Below, piece by piece: positions 11,295-23,561 of a stretch of 64,000 nt of DNA (within the stretch, counting starts at the first letter, position 1; every line of letters begins with the position of its first letter). Source of the stretch: Sclerotinia nivalis. Its lineage: Eukaryota; Ascomycota; Leotiomycetes; Helotiales; Sclerotiniaceae. Where the stretch lies: the NCBI GenBank assembly GCA_029531795.1, contig JAPEIS010000004.1, positions 2,170,001 to 2,234,000 of the forward strand, given 5' to 3'. The notes beneath the pieces were generated by a model. It worked only from the letters and a program-made list of their open reading frames with translations, was not told the DNA's origin and did no database searches. The position numbers were made by a program, and so were the translations under genes.

Positions 11295-11985
11295 ATGCAG
11301 TTCACTTACGCAGCTATCACCGCTCTCCTCGCTTCAGTAGCTTGCTCCCAAACTGTTGCCAGTGAAGTTGCTCAGCTCCCTTCTTGTGCCATTACTTGCT
11401 TAGCAACAGCTATTCCTGGTGCTGGATGTCGTCTCACCGATTATGCATGTCAATGCGGTACGGCCAAAGATGCCATTACCCAGGCAGCCACCCCCTGTAT
11501 CGCAGCCGGTTGCTCTCCCGAAGATGCTTTGAGTATGTATTCCCAGTTTTTCATTCCATGGTAAAATATTCTAACAAAGTTCAACAGACACCCAAAAAGT
11601 CACCAACCAAATTTGTGTCCTTGAAGCCGCAGCTAGCTCTTCAGGTTCCTCATCCGCAGCATCCTCTACAACCGGAGCATCATCATCTTCAGCTACCGAA
11701 TCTTCCTCCTCGTCTGTAGCAAGCAATATTTCTTCGGCAACCGGTAGCGCTATTTCTAGCGCCAGCAGATCGGCCTCGTCAGTTGCGAGTTCAATTTCAT
11801 CATCTGCCTCATCGGTTGCTAGTTCAATTAGATCGTCTGCATCATCGGTTGCTGCTTCGGCTACCTCTTCTGCTGCTTCGGCTACCTCTTCTGCTGCAGC
11901 TACTACATCTACTGCTGCAGGAAACCGTGTCGCAGCCGCAGGAGCAGTGGTTGGTGCTGGTTTCTTGGCGGCTTTCGCTTTGTAA
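11295..11985 (+). CDS. CFEM-domain, probably GPI-anchored, cell-wall protein
   Basis: Two exons, 11295-11532 and 11588-11985 (55-nt intron, phase 1), give 211 aa. A signal peptide spans about 1-18 (MQFTYAAITALLASVACS). The CFEM domain (about 26-90) has its eight cysteines in order, beginning LPSCAITCLATAIPGAGC and ending VTNQIC after the splice. A long Ser/Ala-rich stalk (about 95-185) follows, then a hydrophobic C-terminus GAVVGAGFLAAFAL after a small-residue stretch, the pattern of a GPI-anchor signal. CFEM proteins sit in wall or membrane; some bind haem or iron and some act in appressorium or host interaction. The stalk is built from repeated SSASSVAS/SATSSAA units and is probably O-mannosylated. 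Function beyond family is unknown. Confidence 0.93.
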
Positions 11986-14342
11986 AGTTGCGAGCTCGCA
12001 TGGGATATCATGATTTGGAAATTCGTACATTTATATATGGAATTGGAATTGGGCGAAAGGCGGATCATGAAATAAAATGTCATGGATATCAAGATGAATA
12101 ATGTCTTTCGATTCTTTACACAACTTTGTTTGCTTAGGTGGTGCAGGATGGAGGGCCAAAAGCAAAAGGAAAAAAGCAGGGTTGCTGGACCTTATCTATT
12201 ATTACAATATTTTTCTAATGAATAACAATATAAAATCTTAAAGTTGTTGATGTTCAATGAGTTTACTTACCTAGCTAGATGTAATGCTATCACTGAATTA
12301 AATATATATTTACCTATCAAACCAGAATCAGAATCAGAATCAAATCAAATGAAATGGAAATAAAAGTAAAACCATCAAATCAAGTCAAATCAAAATAAAA
12401 CCACCAAACCATAACCAAATACCTGGAAAGTTGAAACTTAATGCAAATGCAGATCTATCCTGACTTTTATACATACGTAGTTCAGGAGTTAACATCAGGG
12501 GAATTTGAGACCAGCTTCGATCAGACTATGCCAAGGAAACTAAGATAATACGGCTACCGATGGGTGGTCTTTAGGTTAAGGATTGCTTGATTTGGAGTTT
12601 GAGTTTGCGTTTATGTTTTGAGTTTATGTTTTGAGTTTGTGGTTTGATTTTGGCTAGATTTTGTTAGTTTAGGAACTGTGTCGTGACGTGGGGTGGGGTA
12701 GAAGTTGGATGGAGGAAGTGCTTGGTGGGTGTGAAGATACAGACAGGGTAGATCAAGATATGAAGTATAAAGGATCAAGTACGGGGTTATTATTAATTGA
12801 TTTGATCTATTTAGATATAGATACTCATGACTCGGGTTAATATATCTTGATATTTGGAAATCGGTGAATGAATGAAGGAAGGAAGGAAGAGTAGGGATTG
12901 ATTGTGCTGGAAAATTTTGAGGTGGTGAGTTGAGGAATGTGTGATGGTAAGTAGTAAGATCTTAGATTATTGGGATTGTTTTGAGTATGTATGTGAATGA
13001 GAGGGAGAGAGGTACTCGCGTAGATGGATATTCAATCTTTCCTTCTATAGCTACTAGTCCTTGATAAGTCTTTACATCTCATTCTTATATAATAATATTG
13101 AGCGAGATATAATTTTTATTATTTTATTGATATATTTATTATTTGTAAGATCTTATATGAAGTTAGAAATTTCATTGTTCTATTTAATCTTATATTTTTG
13201 TGATAGGTTATGCTTGGTAGGAAAGTATTGTCTGATGATTTCGACAATCATCTGTTTATATAAGATTATCATTCCTTCCTCGTTGATGTGTTCTTCAACT
13301 TTCTAGTATCTACTCTTCATTATATCGTGTATATTCTCATCAACAATCATATAATTGGTAGAGAAAACTCAACGTTCTCTTCTGTATAATATTGAACATA
13401 CTAGCAAATTCTACCTTTGTGATAAACTTGGTAAAGTGTTCTCTCACAATAACAATTTAAACTCCTTCTTCGCTAACCATCTGTACTCTTTCTCCAGCAT
13501 ATATTTTAAACCATAATTTCCACACCATTCCCGCCAAATTCTGATCATTTACCCAGAGCTTTGATGAAGTGTTCTCCGGTGGTAATCAGTAGTCATCTAC
13601 CATTCATTCCTCGGTAATTTCTCTCTCTCCTCCACAGCTTGTAAATCATCATTTTTGATTCCACGCTTTGTATAGGCAGTGATGTATTGCAACTTTCCAC
13701 GCCAATAGAAATCATCTGAGCTCGATCTTTCCTGAATAATTGGCATAGCATAGCTTTGCTCCTGTTTCCAAACGCGTACTAGACCCTCATACTCGAATCT
13801 GTGATATAGTTCTATAAGTAGCTATCATTGAGAAGTGAACTGCTGCATAGCCGTCCGATTATATACAAAGCAAAACTCTAATCTAATCTAATTCTCGTTG
13901 AGGAAACTCTATAGTGATGCAACCAAGACAGCGAATCTGTAGACTATCCGCTTGGAATTAAAGGCGCCATTAAATCCGAAAGTTGAAAGTTAAAACCCCA
14001 TTCTAAATCCCTCCTCATCTAACATCCAAATAAGCGAAACTTCCACAGTCCCCTAACAAACAACGCAATTCTACGAAATTTCGACAGGGACAAATGTGAT
14101 ATCAGAAGAGAATACAGAAAGTTGCGAAAACAATCAAGAAAAGTAAACTCGTTTGAAGAGGGATTATAGATCTCGAACCGGCTGATCTTTTCACTGGCCT
14201 ATGGGGAACCATTTAATTAATATTTTTGTTTGCACATTTTATTCATATCATCAAGAAGCATGGCAGTATTTCAACGACTGAGACTCAGAATTTAGGCTCT
14301 CGTTCCTATACTACTTTTTAGAAACGTGGATGCATAAAGTCC
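11986..14342. other. Intergenic, AT-rich, no supported gene
   Basis: This 2.4 kb region lies between the convergent CFEM and phosphodiesterase genes. It includes simple sequence built from AATCA/AAATC steps at about 12324-12412 and GAGTTTATGTTTT steps at about 12598-12640, plus a very AT-rich block at 13080-13200. No RNA gene seen. Confidence 0.4.
12324..12412. repeat. Low-complexity A-rich tract (AATCA/AAATC units)
   Basis: Imperfect iterations of agaatc, aaatca and aaaacca steps over about 90 bp, downstream of the CFEM gene. Simple sequence with no coding potential. Confidence 0.7.
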
Positions 14343-15526
14343 TTACAGGCCATTTAGAGTGTTTTGTGCTGCTAATGCATTGCCTGTTTGATGTTAGGTT
14401 TGAGAATTTATGGAGGGAGCGGAGGATTTTACCAGTGTTGAAATAATCGAGGAGCATTACTCTGGGTGGTCGACCCCAGGTTGTTGTGCAGAGATCAGCT
14501 TGGGCTCCTATGCTACCCGCGCCGGTTGCTGCGTTCTAAGAGAGTGAAAGTTAGCGATTGGTCACTGTGAAAGGTTTCATAGATTCATTACTTACCGTCT
14601 TTGCAGCTGCCGCTCTATCAGGTATGAGAATGCCAAAAATATTAACATCCAGATAGTGGTTTATCAGCGGTAGGAGTCCTTCTCCATTAGATCCTCCAGG
14701 ACGATCAAGTGCGCATGTGGGAAATGTAGGAGTAGTTACATCGTACGCAGTTTCGAAAAAGTAGGAAAATTCTGGTAGGATATATGGAGCCACATTTGTA
14801 TTTGCGTCATAGTCTTCAACAAAGTAAGTTATTAGCTGCGGAAGAGATTGGTAGGGCTGACTACTCACCAAGGAACATAACGAGTCGATCTCCAGCCGTG
14901 ATCATTTCTTGAAGTGTAGGCCATTCGTCTATGGCTAGCTGGTGTGGTGGTGTATATGCATAGTTTGCTAGACCAGATGCCTCCATTACTGCACTGAAAT
15001 TTCCCACAGGCACATAATCTCCATTTGTGAGTAGTAAGGTTACAACTTCGTTGGGGTTTGCATCAAGCCAGTTCTTGATATCTGACAGATAATCGACAGC
15101 TGGCCCGGCATCTGCATCCAGACTGGGATTAATAATTACTTGTCGAGGAGAAGCTGAAAGCAATCAAGGAAAAAGAAACGCACTGGGAAACAAAATAGAT
15201 ACGTCTAAGAGAGAAAGATAGCGATTGAACAACGGATATAACTGGATCTACAACTGACCTAGCTCAAAGCATGAAGTATGACACAGCGTCAATGTGTTGA
15301 GAAAATAATGAGTTTGGGCTTGAAGGAATCGAACACCAGCCTTGAGTTGAGCCGTGACATCGATATTTTGATTTTGTGTTGGCAGATCCCCAACGAAAGC
15401 GCTATCGTGTGTTCCAATCTGGGATATATTTGACCATTTTCGACCACATAGCTCTGCATAACCATTACAGACCTGTGCAGCAGTGACCGATACGCACACA
15501 CTGAGATATAAAAATATGAGACGCAT
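14343..15526 (-). CDS. Secreted PLC-like phosphodiesterase (TIM-barrel, PI-PLC X-like)
   Basis: Five exons on the minus strand: 15526-15259, 15111-14869, 14813-14596, 14535-14433, 14383-14343, giving 290 aa. Introns are 147, 55, 60 and 49 nt. A signal peptide spans about 1-17. Catalytic histidines expected for the fold are in IGTHDSAF (about 37-44) and LTLCHTSC. NWLDANPNEVVTLLLTN and DRLVMFLDYDAN are conserved barrel strands in fungal members, and the last exon ends NALAAQNTLNGL. Relatives cleave glycerophosphodiester or inositol-phosphate bonds; fungal secreted members have no settled substrate. It has no calcium-PLC Y domain and is much shorter than signalling PLC. The 147-nt first intron is the least certain join, though it restores CFELDAGPAVDYL. 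Confidence 0.9.
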
Positions 15527-18500
15527 TTCGCAAAATTATCCTTGTCTATAAATATCTAGGTAGGAGTGTGTAGAAAATCCATGAATGCGGAAAGGAAATC
15601 AAACTACCTTTATAACATTGATGCTATCGAAATATAGTAGCATGTATTGACATCTGATCCCTCATATAGCTCGTGAATGGTTGTGTAGCTTCCATTTTAG
15701 ATCATCGGGCCGAGTCATCCTAACCAAAGATTTTATATGGGTCCTGCACAACTTATCTATAACCACACGTCGTAATTATTCCAAGCGATACAATCTGAAT
15801 GAAGTTTATGATGGATGCCCAGAGAGAGAGGTAGGTTATCTACGGAGTATTAACGGATCTGGATTATTTTGTGGGAGTCGACATCGAATTGACAAATGAA
15901 AATTTGGCAGCTTACTCGTGGATAAGGAAGGATAAGTATAACATTTACCAACTGCCGATGCGGGGTTAGCGCGAGCGTCAAGGAACCAAATCCTTTTATG
16001 TTGCATCGCATATACTCCATAAATTGTCCTTAACTTAATGGCTCAAATCTTCCCGTCTTCTGCGCATTATTGCTGATTATGTTCAGCCACGCGCATTTTC
16101 AGGGCACAAGTCAGCTAGCCATTGAAGGTTACACATACGTCTTCCGAAAAGCGGTCATGACCGAACTCAAAGACAACGTCTGTCCGCATGTGATGGTGGA
16201 GAGGTCACGAAGAACTTGGGCTCTGCCTCGGATTTACTTCTTTATTTGATCTTGTTCATTGTGAATGATTTGGGTTTTAGAATGTCATTTTGTGTGGCCA
16301 TCGAAAGGTAAAGTTCACCTGATGAGCGGAAAATATCACATACAATATTCAACTGATATTGAACACTTAAATGTCGTCCAGTGGAAGTACAATTCTGACG
16401 AGATCTAAGAGAAATAAGTTTGAGCTTCAAAGAATAGAAGTGCAGAGACCTGTCAAGTCCATCATGGGATTTTGCTCAATCGTCGATATCGTCTGGCAGG
16501 ATAGTACAGTCTAAGTTAGCCACATAGCTGAGTCGGGGAAATCTACTTTTTATTGCTCTTATGCTTTATTTTACCACTCAGTCTTTGTGCTTATACTTTT
16601 AAGGTTCCATAATACACTAAAGTTAGGAATGAGGAAAAGGAGACTTGAATGGCATTCAAAACTAGGGTCAGTTTGCTGCTTTAATATCGCCAGGATCTTT
16701 TCCTCCGCGCTCCCACTGCCACTACTACCGCTCACCGTTCCTGATGTGTTGGAAAGAACATTTGATAATAGCCAAAGTTTTACTCTAGGAAGAGGTTTTC
16801 GCTAGGAGGAGGCAATGCCAGGCGAATAGAAAGCCGGCACAGAGCGGAAGTGGGGAGGGAGATGGAAAAGTTTCAGAAACTCCTCCTTGTAAACGAGCTA
16901 GCTCCCTATTGCATATTCGTAAGCAGTTATTCACCAGAAAATGATCCACGTGACAATTAGGACAGCCGGAAAAGAAGGGTTAGCCGGGTCTTCCCAGCAA
17001 GGGGATGTAGGCGCGCCCCCTCTATCGGCAAAAAGACGTCCTCGAGCCGAAGCGGCTCTTGAAGGGATGGAGAAAAAGGGGAGGGGAGCCAATCCTTTCA
17101 CCACCTCGATTTTTAGATATACAACAAAACGATTGTGACCCGAATATGTCAAGAAAGAAGAACACTTCGGATTCTACAATCCTAAACTCACATTATCTCT
17201 CCTCTTCATTCCAACCACACCTTCCGCCCCCTCGCTTCTCTTCCGCCCCTCTCCTCCCGTCATCCTTAAAGTTTTATATCGCCGGTCTCCCTACTTCTTT
17301 CTTCCTGTTTCCATCCTGCATTACGGGCTTTGTTCATTTAGGTCTAATAAAATATTTTGTACCGAATATAAAAGCGGTTAGAATGATATAACGACAAAAG
17401 TATGAAGTAATACTTCAAGGCGGTTAAGATCGGCCGTATGATAGATCAGTCTCAAATCCATTTTATTTCTCTTATGTATAAATAATTTCGTATTCTTAAT
17501 TTTTTATCAACAAGTCAGAGGACAGGGATGGTACAGGAAACTAGTTTTTATGAACTCCGTACATTGATTATGAAGGAGTTTGTAAACTAGGTTGACCACG
17601 TGGAAATTTATATGCAGGTGTATGTTGGTAAAGGGCTAGTGTCACTATTTTCATGGTATCAGTAGTTCGAGGTCTATGGAGGATGGTCTCTTTTGCTGGA
17701 GGATTTTCCTTTGTAGATTGGTTATACAGGTATATCACTTTTCCATTTAGTTAGTTCGGTAGTTGAATGGATGATGATTCATAGTTCTCGTAATGAGGGA
17801 GCCCGCACTTTTACTTTTACCTTAATTGGAACATAGTAGGTCGTGGAGCGAATAAGGGTTATCAATTTCTGTTATCTTTTGGGCTTAGTCCCCTTTTAAA
17901 TCGCGTATATATCCAGCTATTCAGGCCATCCTACCGGTGCTTCTCACTTATAGATTCTCAGTTCAATTGGAAGTTGTTTTACACTTATTCCTATCAAAAT
18001 TCCTGATTTCCATAGCTGTTCATTTGATGCTCTATTGTTCTCTCTCTCTCCCTTTCGTTCCCCTTTTCATCCCTCCTCGCTTACCTTAACCTCCTCCTAT
18101 TCCACCTCACACTTCAGCTTCTGGCTCCTATGCTTCACCTTTCAAGCAGTCTACGAAAGGGCACCGGCTATTAAAAGCTGGGGGTGGAGCAGGGTGGGGC
18201 GATTTGAGAAGGAGGATATGGATCACAGTCCCCTGATAGTATTCCAGTGCCGTGATAAAAATGATATGAATGAAAAGTGAAATGAATGATAAAAGCAATG
18301 TATGGAATTTGACACTGGTTTATTACATGATCACTGTAGTATAGAAAAGAACAAACCTCATAACTGAGGTATGCTTCACAAACTTGCTCTTTTGCTTAGT
18401 CGACATGTCGACTAAGCAACTCGAAAAAGTTATTGAATAAAATTTATGTTTTTGTTATCTCTTGTTTGTTTTTGTTGAATCTGAGATATCTTTTGTTATT

Positions 18501-18558
18501 CGTACAACTTTAATTCAACAAACAGCAGAGAGAAGGTGAACATACAATACTGCACATA
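15527..18558. other. Long intergenic region, no supported gene
   Basis: This 3 kb region lies between two divergent genes. A locally GC-richer patch at 16940-17100 and C/T-rich stretches at 17170-17300 and 18040-18130 look like promoter or leader sequence. A 28-bp perfect palindrome sits at 18392-18419, 140 bp before the next start codon. Small frames (for example 16941-17138) show no family resemblance. Confidence 0.4.
18392..18419. promoter_or_regulatory. 28-bp perfect palindrome
   Basis: The sequence is identical to its own reverse complement over 28 bases, centred on GACATGTC with flanking AGTCGAC/GTCGACT. It lies 140 bp upstream of the 18559 start codon. It could be a dimeric protein-binding site or a cruciform; the role is unknown. 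Confidence 0.6.
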
Positions 18559-20073
18559 ATGGCTTTCTTTACCCTCTCGCGCTTCCTTGCTGAGCAGATC
18601 CATCATTCGAATCAAGAACAATCCGCTTCCTCGCTATGTTCCTCAGTCGCGACACCACGATCTACAGCTTCTGCTATGGCTGGTACTTCTGCAAATCGCA
18701 AGGGAAGGCAATTGTCGCCATCGCTATATTCTTCACCTGCAATACCACCACAATACGCACCTTTTGCCATTGAAAACACATCCAAGAGTCCCAATCGCAA
18801 GCATTCAGCTCCTTCGCTATATTCCTCACATGCGACTTCACAATCCACACCTTCTGTTATAGCAAATGCCTCTGAAAGTCTCGCAGCCAGCAGCTCTAAG
18901 CCACAACAAGATACATACAAAGCAAAGGAGTCAGACAAGAAGGAAAGTCTCCAGCAAATACTAAACGTAAGTTTTCCATAAAGATCCCAAAACTGGTGTG
19001 ATGGTGGTAAGGTTATAATTACTGCTGATCCTGACATATATATAGGAAGAACCTCAAGTGGCAGTCATTCTTCCAATAGGCATATTGTCGCGTCTGTTCA
19101 TCAAAATCAAGGTAAGTTTTAAAAAGGAATCCTAACTGCTTGGCGTGATATTGACAGGGTAATCATTACTTTTGCTAATATAACATGTATAAGGAACCTC
19201 CACAAACGCCATATCTTGTTCCATTCGCCAAAGCCGCGCCGCTGCTGGAAGAGGGAGTTGCTGAACAAGAGTTTCGGTACAGTGTAAGTTTCCCGGAGCA
19301 TCCCATGACCAGCTGGTGTGTTGCTGGCTTTGCTAATCTTAAGACATATACAGAACGAAACTCAAGCCTCTCCTCCTCTTCCCTTCGCCTTCGCCATACT
19401 CAAACCACTCCTCAAACGAACGAAAATCAAGAACATCCGCATCGACAAACACGAATACCATTTCTACGGCGCTACATCCCCAGAAGTTATTGCATCCGAG
19501 GCTGCGAAATTCATATGCGGTAACTCTCACGCGTCCAAATCATCCATAAAGAGAATCCTCAAGCAATTCCTCGCCATCACGAGTCAAGACTCCCAAGATA
19601 ACTGCCACGTCAGTCCTGAAGCCATATGGTTCTTGGTGAACATGACGAAGAAGTCGGAGGACTTCAATACAGCTAGGTGGCACCGAGACGGAAGAATGAT
19701 CGAATGCACCGACGCGAATCACCTCCTTCATTGCAGGTATGCGAATACACTAGCTGGACCTACCACTCTCGTTCTCCAAGAGACAGATATGGTTTCGAAG
19801 GCAATGCGTACATATGTGGGAAATCGAAGGAAGATATCGGAGGTTCTTGCCTCGGAAGAGCCCTTAAAACTATCCCCTAACCAAATCATTCGGTTTTCTT
19901 GGGGCGAAGAGGATAGCCCAGTTCATTCTGAACCGGATTTAATCACCGATAGAGTGTTTATCTCCTGCATTTATGGAACTATTGGCGAAATCCAAGATAT
20001 TGCCGCCACTCGTAGACAGGCGATTGGAGATCCTCAAGCGTTTTTCAGAGCAGGGGGAGAGAAGCAAGTCTAG
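18559..20073 (+). CDS. Hypothetical protein with N-terminal Ser-rich repeats and HxD-type C-terminal domain
   Basis: Four exons, 18559-18966, 19046-19111, 19194-19283, 19354-20073, all phase 0, give 427 aa. The N-terminal 120 residues are Ser-rich and contain three imperfect repeats beginning SASSLCSS, LSPSLYSS and SAPSLYSS. The C-terminal part (about 189-427) looks folded. It has WHRDGRM near 297, RYANTLAGPTTLVLQ soon after, and HSEPDLITDRVFISCIYGT near 379. The order H-x-D, then R/GP-T, then a distal H resembles DUF1826 and other cupin-like iron/2-oxoglutarate folds, but this is inference from motif order only. No signal peptide. The exact first two splice joins are less certain than the last exon. 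Confidence 0.75.
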
Positions 20074-21725
20074 GGAGAGGCTAAATGCATAAATCTCGGG
20101 ATTCTACTATGTTAGGAAAGGATGATATAAGTGGCTACTGAAAGTCACACGTCTGGTAATGATTAGTCTACAATTGAAGGATAGGATAGGATAAGAAGAA
20201 TAGACAATCCGAGATAACAGAATAGAATAATTTGGATTTGGAGTCGAAGGATGGGATAGAATGAGAGTATAGGAATTAATAAATAAATGGATGATATTAA
20301 AAGCAATGAATCAAATGAATACTTGTTTATTTTTCCAAATTGGAGATAAAGTTTTTGATCAAAAATTGTAAGAATGAGATGAGTAGAGATTTAGGAAAGG
20401 TAGAATATACTGATTAATTTGAAATTGAAGAACGGAATGGAATAATAGTGTAATATAAATAGGAATTGATGAATGTATAATCGATTTGTGAGGATATAAA
20501 TCGAATGAATGTTATCTATTCTTCAAATTGAAATAATATCACGGGATCGTATGATTACAGAGCATTTTCAGAGATCGGGGAATAGATGGGTATACGTGAT
20601 TGGTAGAGTAAAGTTGAATTGAATGATTTGCTTTTGATTATATGAAACGAGAGTGGTATATATAGATTAGATGGGTAGTTATCAAGTCGAGGAGTGTTTT
20701 GATTAGGTTAAGTTTTGAGTAGTAGTATATCAGGATTTCTTAATCAATTGTAAGGATCGATAAGATATAGAAGAGCCTTTAAACTTAGTGGAGAAGTGAG
20801 TGTATGGTAGCCGGTAGGCTATTAGGCATCGCGTGGTCCTCCGTGACAAATAAATATAAATCAATCCGGAAGTAGAGAATCAGATAAAAGAAAGATTAGA
20901 ATGAATAAAGTAGTTAGTTTAAGATTAAAGATATAAATATAATAAAGATTAAATGTCTTAGATTTGTTTTTATATTTAATTTAATATTATTATTTATTAT
21001 TTAGATAGAGTACTGAAGATTCTTAAAGCGATTGATTACAAGAGGGGTGGGGGGAGGGAGGATAATATCAAGAATTATAATCGTATTATAGATATATAAC
21101 ATTCGCTTGATGATCTCTCTAAAGAATCTTTCTTGTCTCTCTTGCTCATACTTGGAAGGTGATTTCAAATAAGTTCATGCAGCTCACTGATCTATTCGTG
21201 TGGGTCTTCGATAGGTTGATACTATTAAAGCGATCAATCTGTCTATAAAATGTTGTGCAGGGACCTTGTCCCCATTTTTTGGCCGTTTAGGTATAGGTTA
21301 ACATAACGACAAACAAGAATTTTCAACCTCAACTTTTAAGTACCAATATAGGTATCAACTGCTTCCAGGGAGCCGGGCATAATCTACTTCTCAAAATCTA
21401 GCTTAGCTTTCAACTTATACAAATTGTATATCAAAAAGAATCAGGGCTGGCGAAAGGGTGATGTCATATGATGTCTATTGATTAGAGTGGGTATTTAGAC
21501 GTCATTTTGAATCCTCGATGAACTTGAAAATTAAGAGTTCACTCTCAGCACCTTTAGCAACACAGGAACACATTGAGATCCTGCCAATTAACGGTTGGCC
21601 CTACTGGTTCCTTCAAGCTTCGATATCCTTTTACATAAAAGTTTGAGGTCGACCATGTACATTCCGCCCCCTAACGACGAGACCCATATGTTATAGTTCC
21701 TTCCATATTAACATAACTGCTTTAA
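20074..21725. other. AT-rich intergenic region, no supported gene
   Basis: This 1.65 kb region includes two diverged copies of a block of about 120 bp (near 20232-20350 and 20417-20536) and a strongly AT-rich stretch at 20930-21000. No coding signal. Confidence 0.4.
20232..20536. repeat. Diverged direct duplication of about 120 bp
   Basis: Two blocks share the same order of words: a GGAATTRATRAAT step, ATCAAATGAATR or ATCGAATGAATG, then TTCCAAATTGRAGATAA or TTCAAATTGAAATAAT. They are about 185 bp apart and heavily substituted. Boundaries are approximate. Confidence 0.4.
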
Positions 21726-21917
21726 TCAGACAGTAGAACGCTTTGCGGCTTGCTGTTCTCTACGGCGAGTGATCCATCGAGACAGCTGAAGGCCGATAAG
21801 TCCAGCTGCGACGATGAAGACCACGCAGAAGACAACAATGACACCAGGCTCACGAGCTGCCCAGTTCTTTCTCTTAACAAGTTGTTGTGTAGCTTCGCGG
21901 ATCTGGATAGTTGCCAT
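21726..21917 (-). CDS. Small single-pass membrane protein (63 aa)
   Basis: Frame of 63 codons with ATG at 21917. Layout is a charged N-terminus (ATQQLVKRKNWAARE), a strong membrane segment at about 25-45 (VIVVFCVVFIVAAGLIGLQL) and a basic C-terminus (RWITRRREQQAAKR). This composition is not what random frames give. Family not recognised; a tail or single-pass membrane protein of ER or mitochondria is possible. Upstream on the same strand there are good donor/acceptor sites (for example near 22150 and 22240), so a spliced 5' leader is likely. Confidence 0.65.
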   Translation of the reverse strand: MATIQIREATQQLVKRKNWAAREPGVIVVFCVVFIVAAGLIGLQLSRWITRRREQQAAKRSTV

Positions 21918-23380
21918 TTCGATCGATTACTGTAAATCAAACCATCAGTCAAGAGCTCAGTATCCAGTTTTGGAATGTTCCAATCAAATCTTCACATTGA
22001 GAAGTTATTTCACGCGAATCATCGAGATCTGCCAAATGGATCACCAGCTTGATAATCAAAATTCAAATCCATGGATTGAGAAAGGGCAGCCTGGGGTAGT
22101 TGGCTTTTCGTCGCAAGTGCTGCCTGGATTGAGGAGAGGCTAAATTACTCACTGGCTTGAAGCTTGGGATTGAGGTGAAGGAGACTCTTTGTAAGAGTTA
22201 GTAAAGTTATTGAAGTTTAAAGAGTATCTGCGAAAGTTTTACTCACGTTGAAGGATGATTTCGTAAAGATTTCGATGGTCAAATGTTCGTAAGTAAGAAG
22301 CTGTTGTTCGGTCAATTGATCTGTTGAACGATCAATTTCTGATGTTAGGAATGCTATCAATTCCTGCTTAGGAGACGAGCCAGAGACGAGTGTCCACAGA
22401 TATAAATGGGCAGAGGTGTTGTAATGCGAGATTTTTGCCAACCCAATTGTGCAACTCGAAATTCGTTCACGTATGAAGATGATTCGCGACAAGCTGATGG
22501 GCTTATCTTTTACGCGGGGGGAATGCGGGGAAGGTATCAGAAATTCAAAATATGTTGGATTGGATATGACTTACCAGATAGATGTGGTAAACTTCTGCAG
22601 TAATATTATTCGGGTGAATGATGAAGATCGACGAGAATTCTTTTTCTTTTCTTTTTGAGATGAGAGAGAAATGAAGGAGGTAGAGACATCTACCTATCTA
22701 GAGGTTGGTTGGTGTAATTTTCGGAAGGATAATGAAATGAAATGGTGAATGTTGAGGAAGGTGCAAACGAGTTGAATAGGATTGGCGGTGCAACTTCCAA
22801 TCACCAACGTCAAGAGATGAGACGAGAACACCAGGAACAACAACGACAAGAACAATAACCAAATTATTATTAGTAGAACTCACGGCATTTTCATGTCCCT
22901 AACGACTTGAGTGTTGCTTGTAATTTCCGAAGAGCAATTGGCTCGTCTTATTTGATGCATAAACAGCCATTAAAGTCGCATCACCGCCGCGTACATCATT
23001 GGAAGCTGTAACTGCTAGATACGTCTGTTCATCGAACTCTGTTGCATCCTATACATTTCTATACTTTCAATTTACCAACCACCACGATACCTAGGTAGTA
23101 TTTGATTCTCCAAGTTTTCGGGATCTCGATTCTTTTTCAAAGATCTAAATAATCTAGCTTAACCTGTAGAAATCATCACCATTCATCAGGCGCAAGAACT
23201 GCCTGTAGCATGCGACGATTAACCTCGAAAGACCTCATCAGTTCGATATTCAATATCAAAACTCTATTTCCTTTGCAACGAGCTTTATCTCTGACTTGGC
23301 ATAACCCGTTAGTCCAATCACTCCACAAACCCGCGAGCTTCACGTTTTTTTTTCGGGCAAAGAATGACATTATGGATTTA

Positions 23381-23411
23381 GAATCATGTGATATTTACCA
23401 TCACATGATTC
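23381..23411. repeat. Perfect 12-bp inverted repeat, 7-nt loop
   Basis: Arms 23381-23392 and 23400-23411 are exact reverse complements around the loop ATTTACC. Each arm contains an E-box-like CATGTG/CACATG core. Either a regulatory dyad or a small hairpin. Confidence 0.6.
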
Positions 23412-23525
23412 GGTACTTGATTCCGTAGCGCACAATGTTCCTTGTGATCATCACACACCCATGAGGATATTTTTTATCTTGCCTCGTCATCAAAGCCGAT
23501 CTTATCTTCGACCTCAATGTTTTTC

Positions 23526-23526
<1 letters not shown>

Positions 23527-23561
<35 letters not shown>
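23527..23561. repeat. T35 homopolymer (A35 on minus strand)
   Basis: Thirty-five consecutive T followed by CAG. The longest homopolymer in the window. Could be a poly(A) tail of an old minus-strand retroposed sequence or simple slippage. Confidence 0.9.

Noticed and set aside
11571..12092. 173-codon minus-strand frame rich in Ala/Glu/Asp
   Set aside because: Antisense shadow of the Ser/Ala-rich CFEM stalk.
16941..17138. 65-codon frame in a GC-richer patch
   Set aside because: No homology-like motif, and the opposite strand is equally open.
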